From assembly GCA_946478975.1 (NCBI GenBank), contig CAMLEO010000019.1:1-41307 (forward strand): a DNA stretch of 41,307 nucleotides. The letters are read 5' to 3'. A program made the position numbers and the translations under genes. Below the pieces are notes generated by a model, which saw only the letters and a program-made list of their open reading frames with translations, had not been told where the DNA came from and ran no database searches. The stretch comes from an uncultured Steroidobacter sp. Its GTDB lineage: Bacteria; Pseudomonadota; Gammaproteobacteria; Steroidobacterales; Steroidobacteraceae. The first letter of the stretch is position 1. The number at the start of each line of letters is the position of its first letter. Positions 17,638 to 24,718 of this stretch are shown here, piece after piece.

Positions 17638-18136
17638 GATTGATCTGAGCCTGATGCTAAAAGGCAGCGATGTGTTCGCGCGTGTGGTCTTCGATGGGCG
17701 TAGATGGCTGATCGTTGGCGAGCAGTTTTATATCCCTCAACTGGAGGGCTTGATCCACTACGCTGCCTCTCTTCTCTGCGATGTAGACCGAGAGTGGCAT
17801 CGGTCGCTGTTTCGGTGCCGCCACAAGCCAAAGGGGAAGAATCCATGTGGTCGGTACTTTCTAAAGAGGCCGGTCGGAGCGAGTCCGGAGCGCTGTCCGC
17901 CTCATCAGCGTGCGCGAGACAGGACGACCCAGAAGCGAAGAAACCGGGAGCGTAAGGTGCGTTCGTACTTTGGCACCTAACTGGTGAGGCATTGACGGTT
18001 ACGTTATGCGTACAGTCCAAGCGAAGATGAGACGTAGATTGTTAAATCGAAACGCTTTTCGCCCACGTGCGGAAGTGTTGGACCTGTGTCGTATAGGTCC
18101 GCCAGCCCTGCGACTGACAGCTAGGTAGTAGACGTT
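17638..18136. other. 499-bp region without convincing genes
   Basis: Open frames occur on both strands but none has a good start, known domain or sensible composition. A plus-strand frame up to about 17980 ends in a very basic peptide and could be a remnant of a deleted gene, perhaps where the island 2 integrase once stood. I see no catalytic integrase motif in it. Confidence 0.35.
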
Positions 18137-18898
18137 ATGAACGTGCAGGCCATCGGCGTCGACTGTGCGACTGAGGACAAGAGAATTGGGATCGCCTTAG
18201 GTAGATTTGATGGCGAGCGGTTGTTTGTGGAACAAGTGCGTACCTGCTCGCCGGACGGCCCTGCGCGGCGAGCCATTGTCGATTGGATCCGTGGCGCGCC
18301 TGTGCCGACTATCCTCGCGATTGATGCTCCGCTGGGTTGGCCAGCCGACATGGGTCGAGTTCTCAACGGGCACAGGGCAGGTTCCGCGATCGCCCTGGAG
18401 TCGAACCGGCTGTTCCGCCGGGAAACAGATCGGTTCATAAAGAAACTGCTTGGCATAACTCCATTGGACGTGGGTGCAGACCGGATCGCGCGCACTGCTC
18501 ATGCCGCTCTACGCTTGATGAGCGACGTCTCGCTAGACCTGGGCTCTATTCCCCCGCAGTTGGCGTGGAGCGCCAAGCTAACGAGCTCACTCAGCTCAAT
18601 CGAGGTCTATCCGGCGGCGACGTTGGCAAGCCACGGACTTCCGGCACGTTCGTATAAGCGGCGGGAACACACGGCTGAACGAGAGAATCTGCTTCGAGAT
18701 CTTGCGAGGCTCGCTCACCTTCCCAAAGATCAATCCGCGTTGGTGCAGAGTGCAGATGCGCTGGACGCCGTTGTCTGCTTGGTTGCAGCTCGGGACTTCT
18801 TACTCGGGCACGCCGTGCCGCCAGACAATCTCAATCTTGCCGAAGTCGAGGGGTGGATTTGGGTTAGCCGCCCGTCCGTTGGCACCAGGGACGAATAG
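18137..18898 (+). CDS. DUF429 family protein (predicted RNase H-fold nuclease-like)
   Basis: 253 residues. It begins with an RNase H-like strand, AIGVDCATEDKRIGIALG, followed by LAIDAPLGWP (about 55-65), RRETDRFIKKLLG, SIEVYPAATLASHGLP and the C-terminal SADALDAVVCLVAARDFLLG, the usual pattern of DUF429. Members are predicted to have an RNase H fold with acidic active-site residues (Asp in GVD and IDAP); their biological role is not established. It is the first plus-strand cargo gene of island 2 and ends about 105 bp before the toxin gene. Confidence 0.8.
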   Translation: MNVQAIGVDCATEDKRIGIALGRFDGERLFVEQVRTCSPDGPARRAIVDWIRGAPVPTILAIDAPLGWPADMGRVLNGHRAGSAIALESNRLFRRETDRFIKKLLGITPLDVGADRIARTAHAALRLMSDVSLDLGSIPPQLAWSAKLTSSLSSIEVYPAATLASHGLPARSYKRREHTAERENLLRDLARLAHLPKDQSALVQSADALDAVVCLVAARDFLLGHAVPPDNLNLAEVEGWIWVSRPSVGTRDE

Positions 18899-19003
18899 CT
18901 CAGCGCAGGGAATTTCCAGCGTTGCCTCTCCTGCGGCCGTTCGCTCCGTTGACAATTGCTGCTATCTTACGCGTCAAGAGTGTGTCATAAGGTTGGCACT
19001 TGG

Positions 19004-19336
19004 TTGCACCTTGCCTTTGAAAACCGGCCGCTGCGCGACATCTGCCTAAGCGAAAGCGCTGCAGCTGAGGCATTCGGGGTTGAGGTGGCGAACTTCTTGC
19101 GCGCCCGACTCGCCGACATGATCGTCGCAGAATCACTCGGGGAGCTTGTTACAGGCAACGTGCGGCCGGTTCCGGGCAGCGATTCCGGACTATTCGTCGT
19201 CGACCTGGGGACCAGCGCACAGCTACGATTTCGAGCCAACCATCCAAAAGCACGCGAAGGCTCGGCCCTGCTCCCCGATCGCATCAGCAGAGTTATCGTG
19301 CTCTCTGTAGAGGTGAATGATGTCCCAAGCGGTTGA
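19004..19336 (+). CDS. HigB-like toxin (RelE/ParE-type killer protein)
   Basis: 110 residues starting HLAFENRPLRDICLSESAA, then a helical segment FGVEVANFLRARLADM, GNVRPVPGSDSGLFVVDLG, LRFRANHP and a final strand RVIVLSVEVND. This matches the plasmid-maintenance killer-protein layout of RelE-fold toxins paired with XRE-ImmA genes. The start is uncertain: TTG 19004 fits the family N-terminus, while in-frame TTG 18956 or GTG 18980 would add residues not seen in the family. The next gene overlaps its 3' end by 20 bp, as usual in toxin-antitoxin pairs. Confidence 0.75.
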   Translation: MHLAFENRPLRDICLSESAAAEAFGVEVANFLRARLADMIVAESLGELVTGNVRPVPGSDSGLFVVDLGTSAQLRFRANHPKAREGSALLPDRISRVIVLSVEVNDVPSG

Positions 19337-20408
19337 CTTCTCGCCGCAGTGGGCTGCTGCCCCTGGGTTGACCATTGCACATGTTCTGCAAGAGCGGGGC
19401 ATCAGCTATGACCAACTAGCAGGGTTGCTTCATCGTTCGACGCGCTTCGTAGAAGACCTGCTCATTGGGCGAGAAGAGATAACGGCGGACGTGGCGGAGG
19501 CTCTGGCGCGGGGGATCGGATCCACTACCCGCTTTTGGTTGGCGCGGGAGAGAGAGTACAGAGAGTCCTTAAGCCGAATCGTTTCCCAGCCGGATCTTGA
19601 TACTTGGATTTCCACGCTTCCTTTGCAGGAGATGCGGCGGCTCGGGTGGATCCGGCGGACGTCTGGAACCCAGTTAGTTGCTGAGTGTCTTCAGTTCTTT
19701 GGGGTCTCATCCATCGATAGATGGAAGCGAGAGTTCGAATCGGCGGTGGTGGCTGCAGCGTTCAGATCGAGCGCCGCATATGAAACAGATCCTGCTGCTG
19801 TCTCCGTGTGGTTGCGGCAGGGTGAACTGGAGTCTGGTGGTATCCAGTGCGGCCGCTGGGACCCGGTGAGATTTCGCAAGTCGCTTGTGGATGTGCGGAA
19901 GCTCATACGCAAGAAAACGCCAGCGCTGTTCATGCCCGAACTCCAACGATTGTGCGCCGGTGCTGGCGTGGCAGTCGTTGTCGTGCCTGCTCCGTCTGGA
20001 TGTCGCGCGAGTGGCGCAGCCCGCTTCCTATCATCTCAGCGCGCGCTGATTCAGTTAAGTCAGAGGTTCGGTACCGATGACCAGTTCTGGTTCACGTTCT
20101 TCCACGAGGCTGGCCATCTCCTATTGCATCCCAGGGTTGGCCTGTTCATTGATGAGCCGGACGTCAAGTCAACGCGCGAGGAACAGGAAGCAAATACGTT
20201 CGCCTCACGGGCGCTTCTCACTGAGGCGCAGCGGGTTGAGCTTTCGCGCTTGCCGTTAACGTATCGGGACGTGATTCGATTCGCGCGAGATGCTGGTGTT
20301 ACGCCAGGTGTTGTTGTTGGTCAGCTCCAGCACTCGAAGCGGATCGGATACGATCGACTGAACCGAGCGAAGCGGAAGCTTGATTGGGACTCGCTACGCC
20401 GCGACTAG
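19317..20408 (+). CDS. XRE-HTH and ImmA/IrrE metallopeptidase fusion (antitoxin-like)
   Basis: 363 residues. The N-terminal HIG-A-type helix-turn-helix (about 20-80) has ISYDQLAGLLHRSTRFVEDL and ITADVAEALARGIGSTTRFW. The C-terminal ImmA/IrrE domain has the zinc motif FFHEAGHLLLHP (His263, Glu264, His267) with a later acidic EEQEANTFASRALL helix. ImmA-type proteases typically cleave repressors. Here the domain is fused to the antitoxin and paired with a HigB-like toxin. A second ATG at 19320 has better spacing to GAGG. Its TAG overlaps the TAG of the convergent gene within a CTAG palindrome. Confidence 0.88.
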   Translation: MMSQAVDFSPQWAAAPGLTIAHVLQERGISYDQLAGLLHRSTRFVEDLLIGREEITADVAEALARGIGSTTRFWLAREREYRESLSRIVSQPDLDTWISTLPLQEMRRLGWIRRTSGTQLVAECLQFFGVSSIDRWKREFESAVVAAAFRSSAAYETDPAAVSVWLRQGELESGGIQCGRWDPVRFRKSLVDVRKLIRKKTPALFMPELQRLCAGAGVAVVVVPAPSGCRASGAARFLSSQRALIQLSQRFGTDDQFWFTFFHEAGHLLLHPRVGLFIDEPDVKSTREEQEANTFASRALLTEAQRVELSRLPLTYRDVIRFARDAGVTPGVVVGQLQHSKRIGYDRLNRAKRKLDWDSLRRD

Positions 20409-21346
20409 CCACGGAAGTGCTGGTAAGAACCGGGATTCTTTTGCCAGTTACACAATGCGTCCTCGAGGTCCTGCATCGTTACTTCAAGCACCTCTCCGAG
20501 GTCACGAAGCCATGCGTCCATCACAGAAGGTGAGTGCGAGTCCTCAGGGTTCCCGGAGAACAACAGAGCCGCGCCGGCGAGCGGGCCGGTAGACGTGCCG
20601 AGATAAGTTGAACCGGCCGCGATCGGCGCAAGTCCCAGCTTTCCGAGCATGGATAGATAGTCGAATTTTGCCAAGCGTCCGAACGATGCTACGGCGGACA
20701 TCGATCGATATAGATGGTCGAATGCCGCGTAACGGTCCCCATCAGCAGCGCTCATGGCACCATCAACAAGCGCGACATGAGATCCAGCAGCCGCAATCCA
20801 GTCAACGTATGTGCGAATTGCTAGCGGGGTTCCGCGCTGTCCTTTGTTACGTATCGGCTCATATTTTCTGTGATTCCCGAACCTGCGAGGCGGCGGCCCG
20901 TTCTTTATCTGATCTGCGTGCGCGTCTATCCAGGCGCAGAGTTCACCTACATCGGCGTGCGTTCTATTCCATGTTGAAGTTGGTCCGCCACCTAGGCGTC
21001 CGTAGAGGGCGCGGCAGAGTTCCCAACCGCTGGACAGCGCTTTGCCACAATGGGTGCCAAGGAACGTGAGCCAGAATGCTTCCTCGACGTCGCCGGCTTG
21101 TGCATACACAATCGCGCCTAGTATAGGATCGAAGAGTGCGTTGTTTGGATCTGTCCGATTCGAAGTGAGCGGTCGTTGCCGCATCACACGGACGTAGTCC
21201 GTGCGGCGAGTACTATCGACTAGTTGGCGGACTAGAGACTCTTTCCGCGCGCTGGATTCAATTCCTGGAAGGGGACGATGCTCTCGGTGGTAGCGATTGA
21301 GAGCAGCCTCCAGCGCGGCTGCTCGCTGACGGGTCGGCGCACTCAT
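20405..21346 (-). CDS. Alpha-glutamyl/putrescinyl-thymine pyrophosphorylase-like protein
   Basis: 313 residues. From memory of the family it resembles the bacterial 'clade 3' group of aGPT-PPlases: RRTDYVRVMRQRPL near the N-terminus, FWLTFLGTHCGKALSSGWEL, the conserved NKGQRGTPLAIRTYVDW, then FGRLAKFDYLSMLGKLGL and STYLGTSTGPLAGAALLFSG. Phage relatives replace an activating pyrophosphate on a 5-hydroxymethyl pyrimidine in DNA with an amine or amino acid. The bacterial clade has, to my knowledge, no proven reaction. The ATG overlaps the stop of the upstream UDG-like gene (ATGA), forming one operon with it and the TS homologue. The family call is by recognition, not by search. Confidence 0.7.
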   Translation of the reverse strand: MSAPTRQRAAALEAALNRYHREHRPLPGIESSARKESLVRQLVDSTRRTDYVRVMRQRPLTSNRTDPNNALFDPILGAIVYAQAGDVEEAFWLTFLGTHCGKALSSGWELCRALYGRLGGGPTSTWNRTHADVGELCAWIDAHADQIKNGPPPRRFGNHRKYEPIRNKGQRGTPLAIRTYVDWIAAAGSHVALVDGAMSAADGDRYAAFDHLYRSMSAVASFGRLAKFDYLSMLGKLGLAPIAAGSTYLGTSTGPLAGAALLFSGNPEDSHSPSVMDAWLRDLGEVLEVTMQDLEDALCNWQKNPGSYQHFRG

Positions 21347-22191
21347 CGAATAGTGTCCGCCGCAGAGTCCATGATCCAGCGTGCGATCTCGGTCCGTACG
21401 CTGCGTGTGACACCGAAACTGCTCTGAATATTGTGGTTGTAGCCGAGGATGGTGATGCGTCTGCCAAGATTGAGTCCGCAGATAGAGGATGTCTTTCCGA
21501 AGTAGGCGACGCCTTGAACGTCCTCGCCCGATACTCGCCTCAAGTCCCACTGGCGCATATGGCGAGTTTCGAGGGTTATTTGAAGCGCGTTTTGCACTTC
21601 GCGAACGACGCTAGACCCATTCAGGACAAGAAGCTGAATTGGAGATGAGCTAAGCAGGGTCGCCATCGCTCGGCCGCCGCTTTCCAGTAGCAGCGTGCGT
21701 TGCACGCTAGAAAGCGCCGTCCATTTATCTCGCGTAGCAAACGGGACCAGATCAAGGTGGCATGCCTTCTGAGCGGATGGGTAGAACGACGCTCCGGTCC
21801 CTTGGATTATCCTATCGAGCGCCTTAAACCAGAGGTCGTATGGATTCCTGGTGAAGTATTCGCGGCAAGCCTCGCTGATCTGGAGGACATCTCGATGACG
21901 CGCCTCTGCCCAGCTTCGTAGTCCGAGCGACTTAAGGGTGTGGAAGCGACGCGTAGACCCTTCCAGCTCTCGTCCGCTCAAATCGACAAACTCACGATTG
22001 CTGGGATTGAGGCCAACTGTGGCAACGACAGACTCAGAGGGATCGCCGAATACCGGAACAGGACTGCTCCAAGGGATGATGCCGGCGTTGGCCAGTTTCG
22101 TGCTCGTCATTTCCGAGAGCAGCGTCTTCACTTCCACGTCGAGTCCCGCTTCTAGTTCGCGACTGGCTCTCTGCAACGCGCTGCGTCTCAT
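21343..22191 (-). CDS. Uracil-DNA glycosylase-superfamily-like protein
   Basis: 282 residues. Early motif VATVGLNPSNREF (about 57-68) matches the UDG motif 1 pattern (G-x-x-P-type loop after a hydrophobic strand). HLDLVPFAT and LLVLNGSS form the central strands. Near the C-terminus, TILGYNHNIQSSFG occupies the place of UDG motif 2. No catalytic water-activating Asp directly follows motif 1; Asn62 and Ser64 occupy that stretch. A role as base-binding/glycosylase or a reader of modified bases is possible. It is coupled on both sides by 4-bp ATGA overlaps. The start at 22191 is set by that overlap; a longer frame upstream lies inside the TS-like gene. Confidence 0.65.
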   Translation of the reverse strand: MRRSALQRASRELEAGLDVEVKTLLSEMTSTKLANAGIIPWSSPVPVFGDPSESVVATVGLNPSNREFVDLSGRELEGSTRRFHTLKSLGLRSWAEARHRDVLQISEACREYFTRNPYDLWFKALDRIIQGTGASFYPSAQKACHLDLVPFATRDKWTALSSVQRTLLLESGGRAMATLLSSSPIQLLVLNGSSVVREVQNALQITLETRHMRQWDLRRVSGEDVQGVAYFGKTSSICGLNLGRRITILGYNHNIQSSFGVTRSVRTEIARWIMDSAADTIR

Positions 22192-23207
22192 GTCCTCGTG
22201 CTCTCTATTCCTCCCGCATCCAAGGCACCATGCTGACGATCGAGGAGGTAGCGTTTGTATGCCTCGCAGCATACTCGATCGCGGACGCTCCGAAGGATTT
22301 CCGCATGCTGAGCCGGTGAAGCTACCTCAAGTTGCTTGTGCGTCTCCAGTAGGAGCCCGATGTCCTTCCAATACTGCGGCAGCAATTCGAGTTGCGGAGC
22401 GCCCTGATCGGCAGTTCTTATGTGTCGCTCGGCTTCTAGCAGCAATGCGATGTATTCCTTTTGATCGCCGGCGGGCATTGGCTGCATTGGTGCAGCGTTG
22501 TGCCATCCTTCCGTAAGGTACTTCCTGGCTGCGTCCCAGTCGCTGTCGTAGAGGTGCAGGCTACCCACGCTGTGCACATAGGAGCCCACTTCGACGCCGA
22601 CCGCCCGCGCAACCAGTTCTTGGATCATCGTGAAGCAAAACACATCGTGCGGCAGTCCTTTGTATGCGTCGTTTGATCTCATATGGGCGATCATATGAAG
22701 CACATCAGCGCGGATCAGGAATTGCAGGGAGCACGTGCATGGCACCTCCAGTAGTTCGCTCGCTGATGAGGTGTTGACGGAGAGTGCCAGGTCTTCGGCT
22801 CTGTACAACTGGATGACCGCCCGACGTGAGGTTGGACGCTGCCGGAGAAGGTCCACGACCTTGGAGAACTGATCGTGCGGCGTAGTGCCGAACATTCGCG
22901 GACCATAGGCTCCCGGTACCCGGCCATCACCATCGAGCTTCATTTCCCGGTACCAACGGATGTAGTACCCGATGAAGGCGGGATCATCTGAGCCAGCCAG
23001 GTACCAGAGAAATTCCCCCAGCGCGCTGAAGAGCTTCATACGCATTTCTGAGGTGCTGAGTCGAGCGCGAGGATTCTTCAGGCGAAGGATGGCTCCCACT
23101 CGTTCAACGGTGGTTCCCTTCGATGCCCTTACGATCTCCCCGTCGTCGAATAATCGCGAATAGACGCTATTCAGTAGATCGTCGATTGAGTCTTCTTCTA
23201 GGTACAT
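22188..23207 (-). CDS. Thymidylate synthase-family pyrimidine (hydroxy)methylase
   Basis: 339 residues with the TS/dCMP-hydroxymethylase fold. SRRAVIQLYRAED resembles the phosphate-binding R-loop. VPCTCSLQF carries catalytic Cys157 with Gln162 at canonical spacing. MRSNDAYKGLPHD holds Arg177, Asp180 and Asp188. VHSVGSLHLYD contains His218 and Tyr220. Asp188 stands where dUMP-specific thymidylate synthases have Asn (GLPFN); dCMP-specific hydroxymethylases such as T4 gp42 have Asp, so dCMP is the predicted substrate. It could add a methyl or hydroxymethyl group using methylene-tetrahydrofolate. The extra C-terminal 80 residues are unassigned. It is the first gene of the three-gene operon. Confidence 0.85.
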   Translation of the reverse strand: MYLEEDSIDDLLNSVYSRLFDDGEIVRASKGTTVERVGAILRLKNPRARLSTSEMRMKLFSALGEFLWYLAGSDDPAFIGYYIRWYREMKLDGDGRVPGAYGPRMFGTTPHDQFSKVVDLLRQRPTSRRAVIQLYRAEDLALSVNTSSASELLEVPCTCSLQFLIRADVLHMIAHMRSNDAYKGLPHDVFCFTMIQELVARAVGVEVGSYVHSVGSLHLYDSDWDAARKYLTEGWHNAAPMQPMPAGDQKEYIALLLEAERHIRTADQGAPQLELLPQYWKDIGLLLETHKQLEVASPAQHAEILRSVRDRVCCEAYKRYLLDRQHGALDAGGIESTRT

Positions 23208-23309
23208 CCGTTGACCCGCTCGCCCGACTGGTCCCGAGGATAGCGTGTATCCCTTCTACGAAGAACCTCGTTATGTACTAGGGCATCCCGCGGCTTGCTC
23301 TAGCAACGG
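23208..23309 (-). promoter_or_regulatory. Probable promoter/operator region of the TS-like operon
   Basis: The 102 bp between the upstream unknown gene and the TS-like gene hold a GGATA-GCGTG-TATCC inverted repeat (23238-23252) 31 bp before the start codon, a plausible operator. I cannot pick a confident -35/-10 pair. Confidence 0.3.
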
Positions 23310-23858
23310 TTACACCGGGCGTCGCCAACGTAAGTGGTCCCGACTAGGCCTGATGTCTTCGTCGTCCTCATCCCTGGCCAAAGCCTCGGCAATGAATGCA
23401 CGCTCACTGACATCAAATCCTTGGAATGCGCGCGGGGTCCGCGAGAATGAGAACCGGCCGGTCGAAATAGGCTCTCCCAACCTGTTCCAAAGGAAATCGA
23501 CGAAGGACTCAACACCTTGAATCTGATCTGGCCAGTAGTTGGCCTGCAGAACGACGCTCTGCCGGCCGTGCTGGGCGGGAAGTATCAAGTCCGCTTCACT
23601 GGGTGCGTAGAACGAGGACTTCAGGTACGCCACTGGTTGCCCAAGGTCTCCGCATTCCGCAATGCGAACCCAGTGGGTTTCTGGCATCTCATCCCGCATC
23701 GACAGAATCAGGCCCTTGAGGTGATCACGGGGTTCGCTGAGGTTGTCCCACACGGCATCGAGCGGTGCGCGCAGTGCGCCCACTAGGTACGGGATCGTGA
23801 GACCCTGCCCATTTCTGCGTTCATGGTGGCGGAGCAGGCGAAGCCAGCCCAAAGTCAT
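23310..23858 (-). CDS. Hypothetical protein at the right end of island 2
   Basis: 182 residues, no family recognised. It is soluble and mixed alpha/beta. It opens with TLGWLRLLRHHERRNGQGL; the middle contains ETHWVRIAECGDLGQPVAYL and LILPAQHGRQSVVLQANYW; the tail is acidic (LARDEDDEDIRPSRDH). GAGGGTGAG 3 bp before ATG 23858 decides the start. A longer frame would run into the terminal repeats of the island. Same strand as the TS-like operon, 102 bp upstream, so it may belong to the same system. Confidence 0.65.
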   Translation of the reverse strand: MTLGWLRLLRHHERRNGQGLTIPYLVGALRAPLDAVWDNLSEPRDHLKGLILSMRDEMPETHWVRIAECGDLGQPVAYLKSSFYAPSEADLILPAQHGRQSVVLQANYWPDQIQGVESFVDFLWNRLGEPISTGRFSFSRTPRAFQGFDVSERAFIAEALARDEDDEDIRPSRDHLRWRRPV

Positions 23859-23897
23859 AGACTCACCCTCGGCTCTGTGCGTGAGCTCGTTATTGCC

Positions 23898-23919
23898 GTT
23901 TTCCAATTTTGTTTCCAAC
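23898..23919. repeat. Subterminal repeats of island 2, right end
   Basis: GTTTTCCA-A-TTTTGTTTCCAAC, the counterpart of 17367-17388. TTTTGTTTCCAAC is exact in both. The presence of one set at each end, different from the repeats of island 1, supports island 2 as a separate integration unit. Confidence 0.55.
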
Positions 23920-24024
23920 CCATCGTCATCCAACAGCGCTCATGGCCACCTATGCGAGCGGGCCTCCTATCGTAACCTGCTGATTTGTCGCGATGCGCGT
24001 CTGCCGCTCCAATATTCTTCCGCT

Positions 24025-24070
24025 CTGAAAATCCGCGTGTCGATGGTTCGATTCCGTCCCTGGCCACCAT
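24025..24070 (+). repeat. Attachment-site copy 3 (right end of the mobile region)
   Basis: An exact 46-bp copy of the tRNA-Phe 3' part, followed by backbone sequence that would originally have lain directly behind the tRNA. Recombination between copies 1 and 3 would remove the whole 13-kb region. Confidence 0.93.
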
Positions 24071-24130
24071 TCATCCCATTCTTTTCCGCCTGCGGTTGCG
24101 ATTTCATCGCGATAACGCGGAGCTCCGGCC

Positions 24131-24162
24131 GGATATACACTTTTCCTCGCCCCGCGCTCTAC
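24131..24162 (+). promoter_or_regulatory. Shared upstream block A (before the ECF sigma gene)
   Basis: The block has ATATA-n-A-n-TTTT followed after 9 nt by GCGCTCTAC. Without gaps it matches block B at 25763-25794, which lies before the TonB receptor gene. It is a candidate promoter for the sigma factor itself or a common activator/RNA element; the spacing to the start codons is similar (34 and 69 bp). Confidence 0.45.
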
Positions 24163-24195
24163 AGCTTACGGGAAGGTACCGGGCGGATCCTGCCG

Positions 24196-24714
24196 TTGGC
24201 CAAACAAAACCAGAAATCGTTCGTCGCGGGCCTTGCCGCTCAGTATGGCGACCGCCTGCGGCGGTTCTTGTTCACCCGTGCGCGTAATGCGGCCGATGTG
24301 CCGGACCTGGCGCAGGAGGTGTTTCTGCGCCTGATGCGGGTGGAGCAGCATGAAATCATCCGCAGCCCGGAAGCGTACCTGTTCACCGTGGCCCGTCACG
24401 TGGCTCATCAGCACACTCTGCATCAGGCCAACGCTCCGCAAGCGGTCGATATCACCGAGGTGTTTCCCGAGCTCCAGGTGAGCGCTTCGGACGATCCGCT
24501 CGAACGCGCGGAGATCTCGATGCGCATGCAGAACTTGAAGCGCGCCTTGGACGAGTTGCCGCCGCGCCTGGCGGCGACGTTGCTGCTGCATCGGTTCGAT
24601 GGCTTTTCGATCGAAGAGATCGCTTCGCAACTGGGCGTGGCGCGAATTACGGCCGCCAAGTACCTGGCTCAGGCCCTCATTCATTGCCGCAACGCTGCGA
24701 TCGATCGTGAGTAA
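24196..24714 (+). CDS. ECF sigma factor, FecI-like
   Basis: A 172-residue group IV sigma factor. Region 2 is seen in LRRFLFTRARNAADVPDLAQ and EVFLRLMR, with SPEAYLFTVARHVAHQH for promoter melting. Region 4 is in LDELPPRLAATLLLHRFDGF and IEEIASQLGVARITAAKYLA. It is followed after 4 bp by a FecR-type anti-sigma and then a TonB receptor with STN domain, so it should respond to an extracellular ligand. There is no ATG; TTG at 24196 is the likely start, since the open frame upstream runs through att copy 3. It is the first backbone gene behind the islands, so the insertions have replaced everything more than 125 bp upstream. Confidence 0.9.
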   Translation: MAKQNQKSFVAGLAAQYGDRLRRFLFTRARNAADVPDLAQEVFLRLMRVEQHEIIRSPEAYLFTVARHVAHQHTLHQANAPQAVDITEVFPELQVSASDDPLERAEISMRMQNLKRALDELPPRLAATLLLHRFDGFSIEEIASQLGVARITAAKYLAQALIHCRNAAIDRE

Positions 24715-24718
24715 GGAT

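Larger units (their letters stand above)
17322..24070 (+). mobile_element. Genomic island 2, without an integrase
   Basis: A 6.7-kb segment between att copies 2 and 3. It has its own subterminal tandem repeats at both ends, different from those of island 1, but no integrase gene where one would be expected next to copy 2. Cargo includes a DUF429 protein, a toxin with an XRE-ImmA partner, and a nucleotide/DNA-modification-like operon. It is probably an older insertion pushed away from the tRNA by island 1, or an element mobilised in trans. Confidence 0.75.

Noticed and set aside
17634..18020. A 128-codon minus-strand open frame
   Set aside because: No start signal, biased composition and no recognisable motif.
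18949..18968. Promoter TTGACA with TATCTT before the toxin gene
   Set aside because: The two boxes are only 8 bp apart, far from the required spacing.
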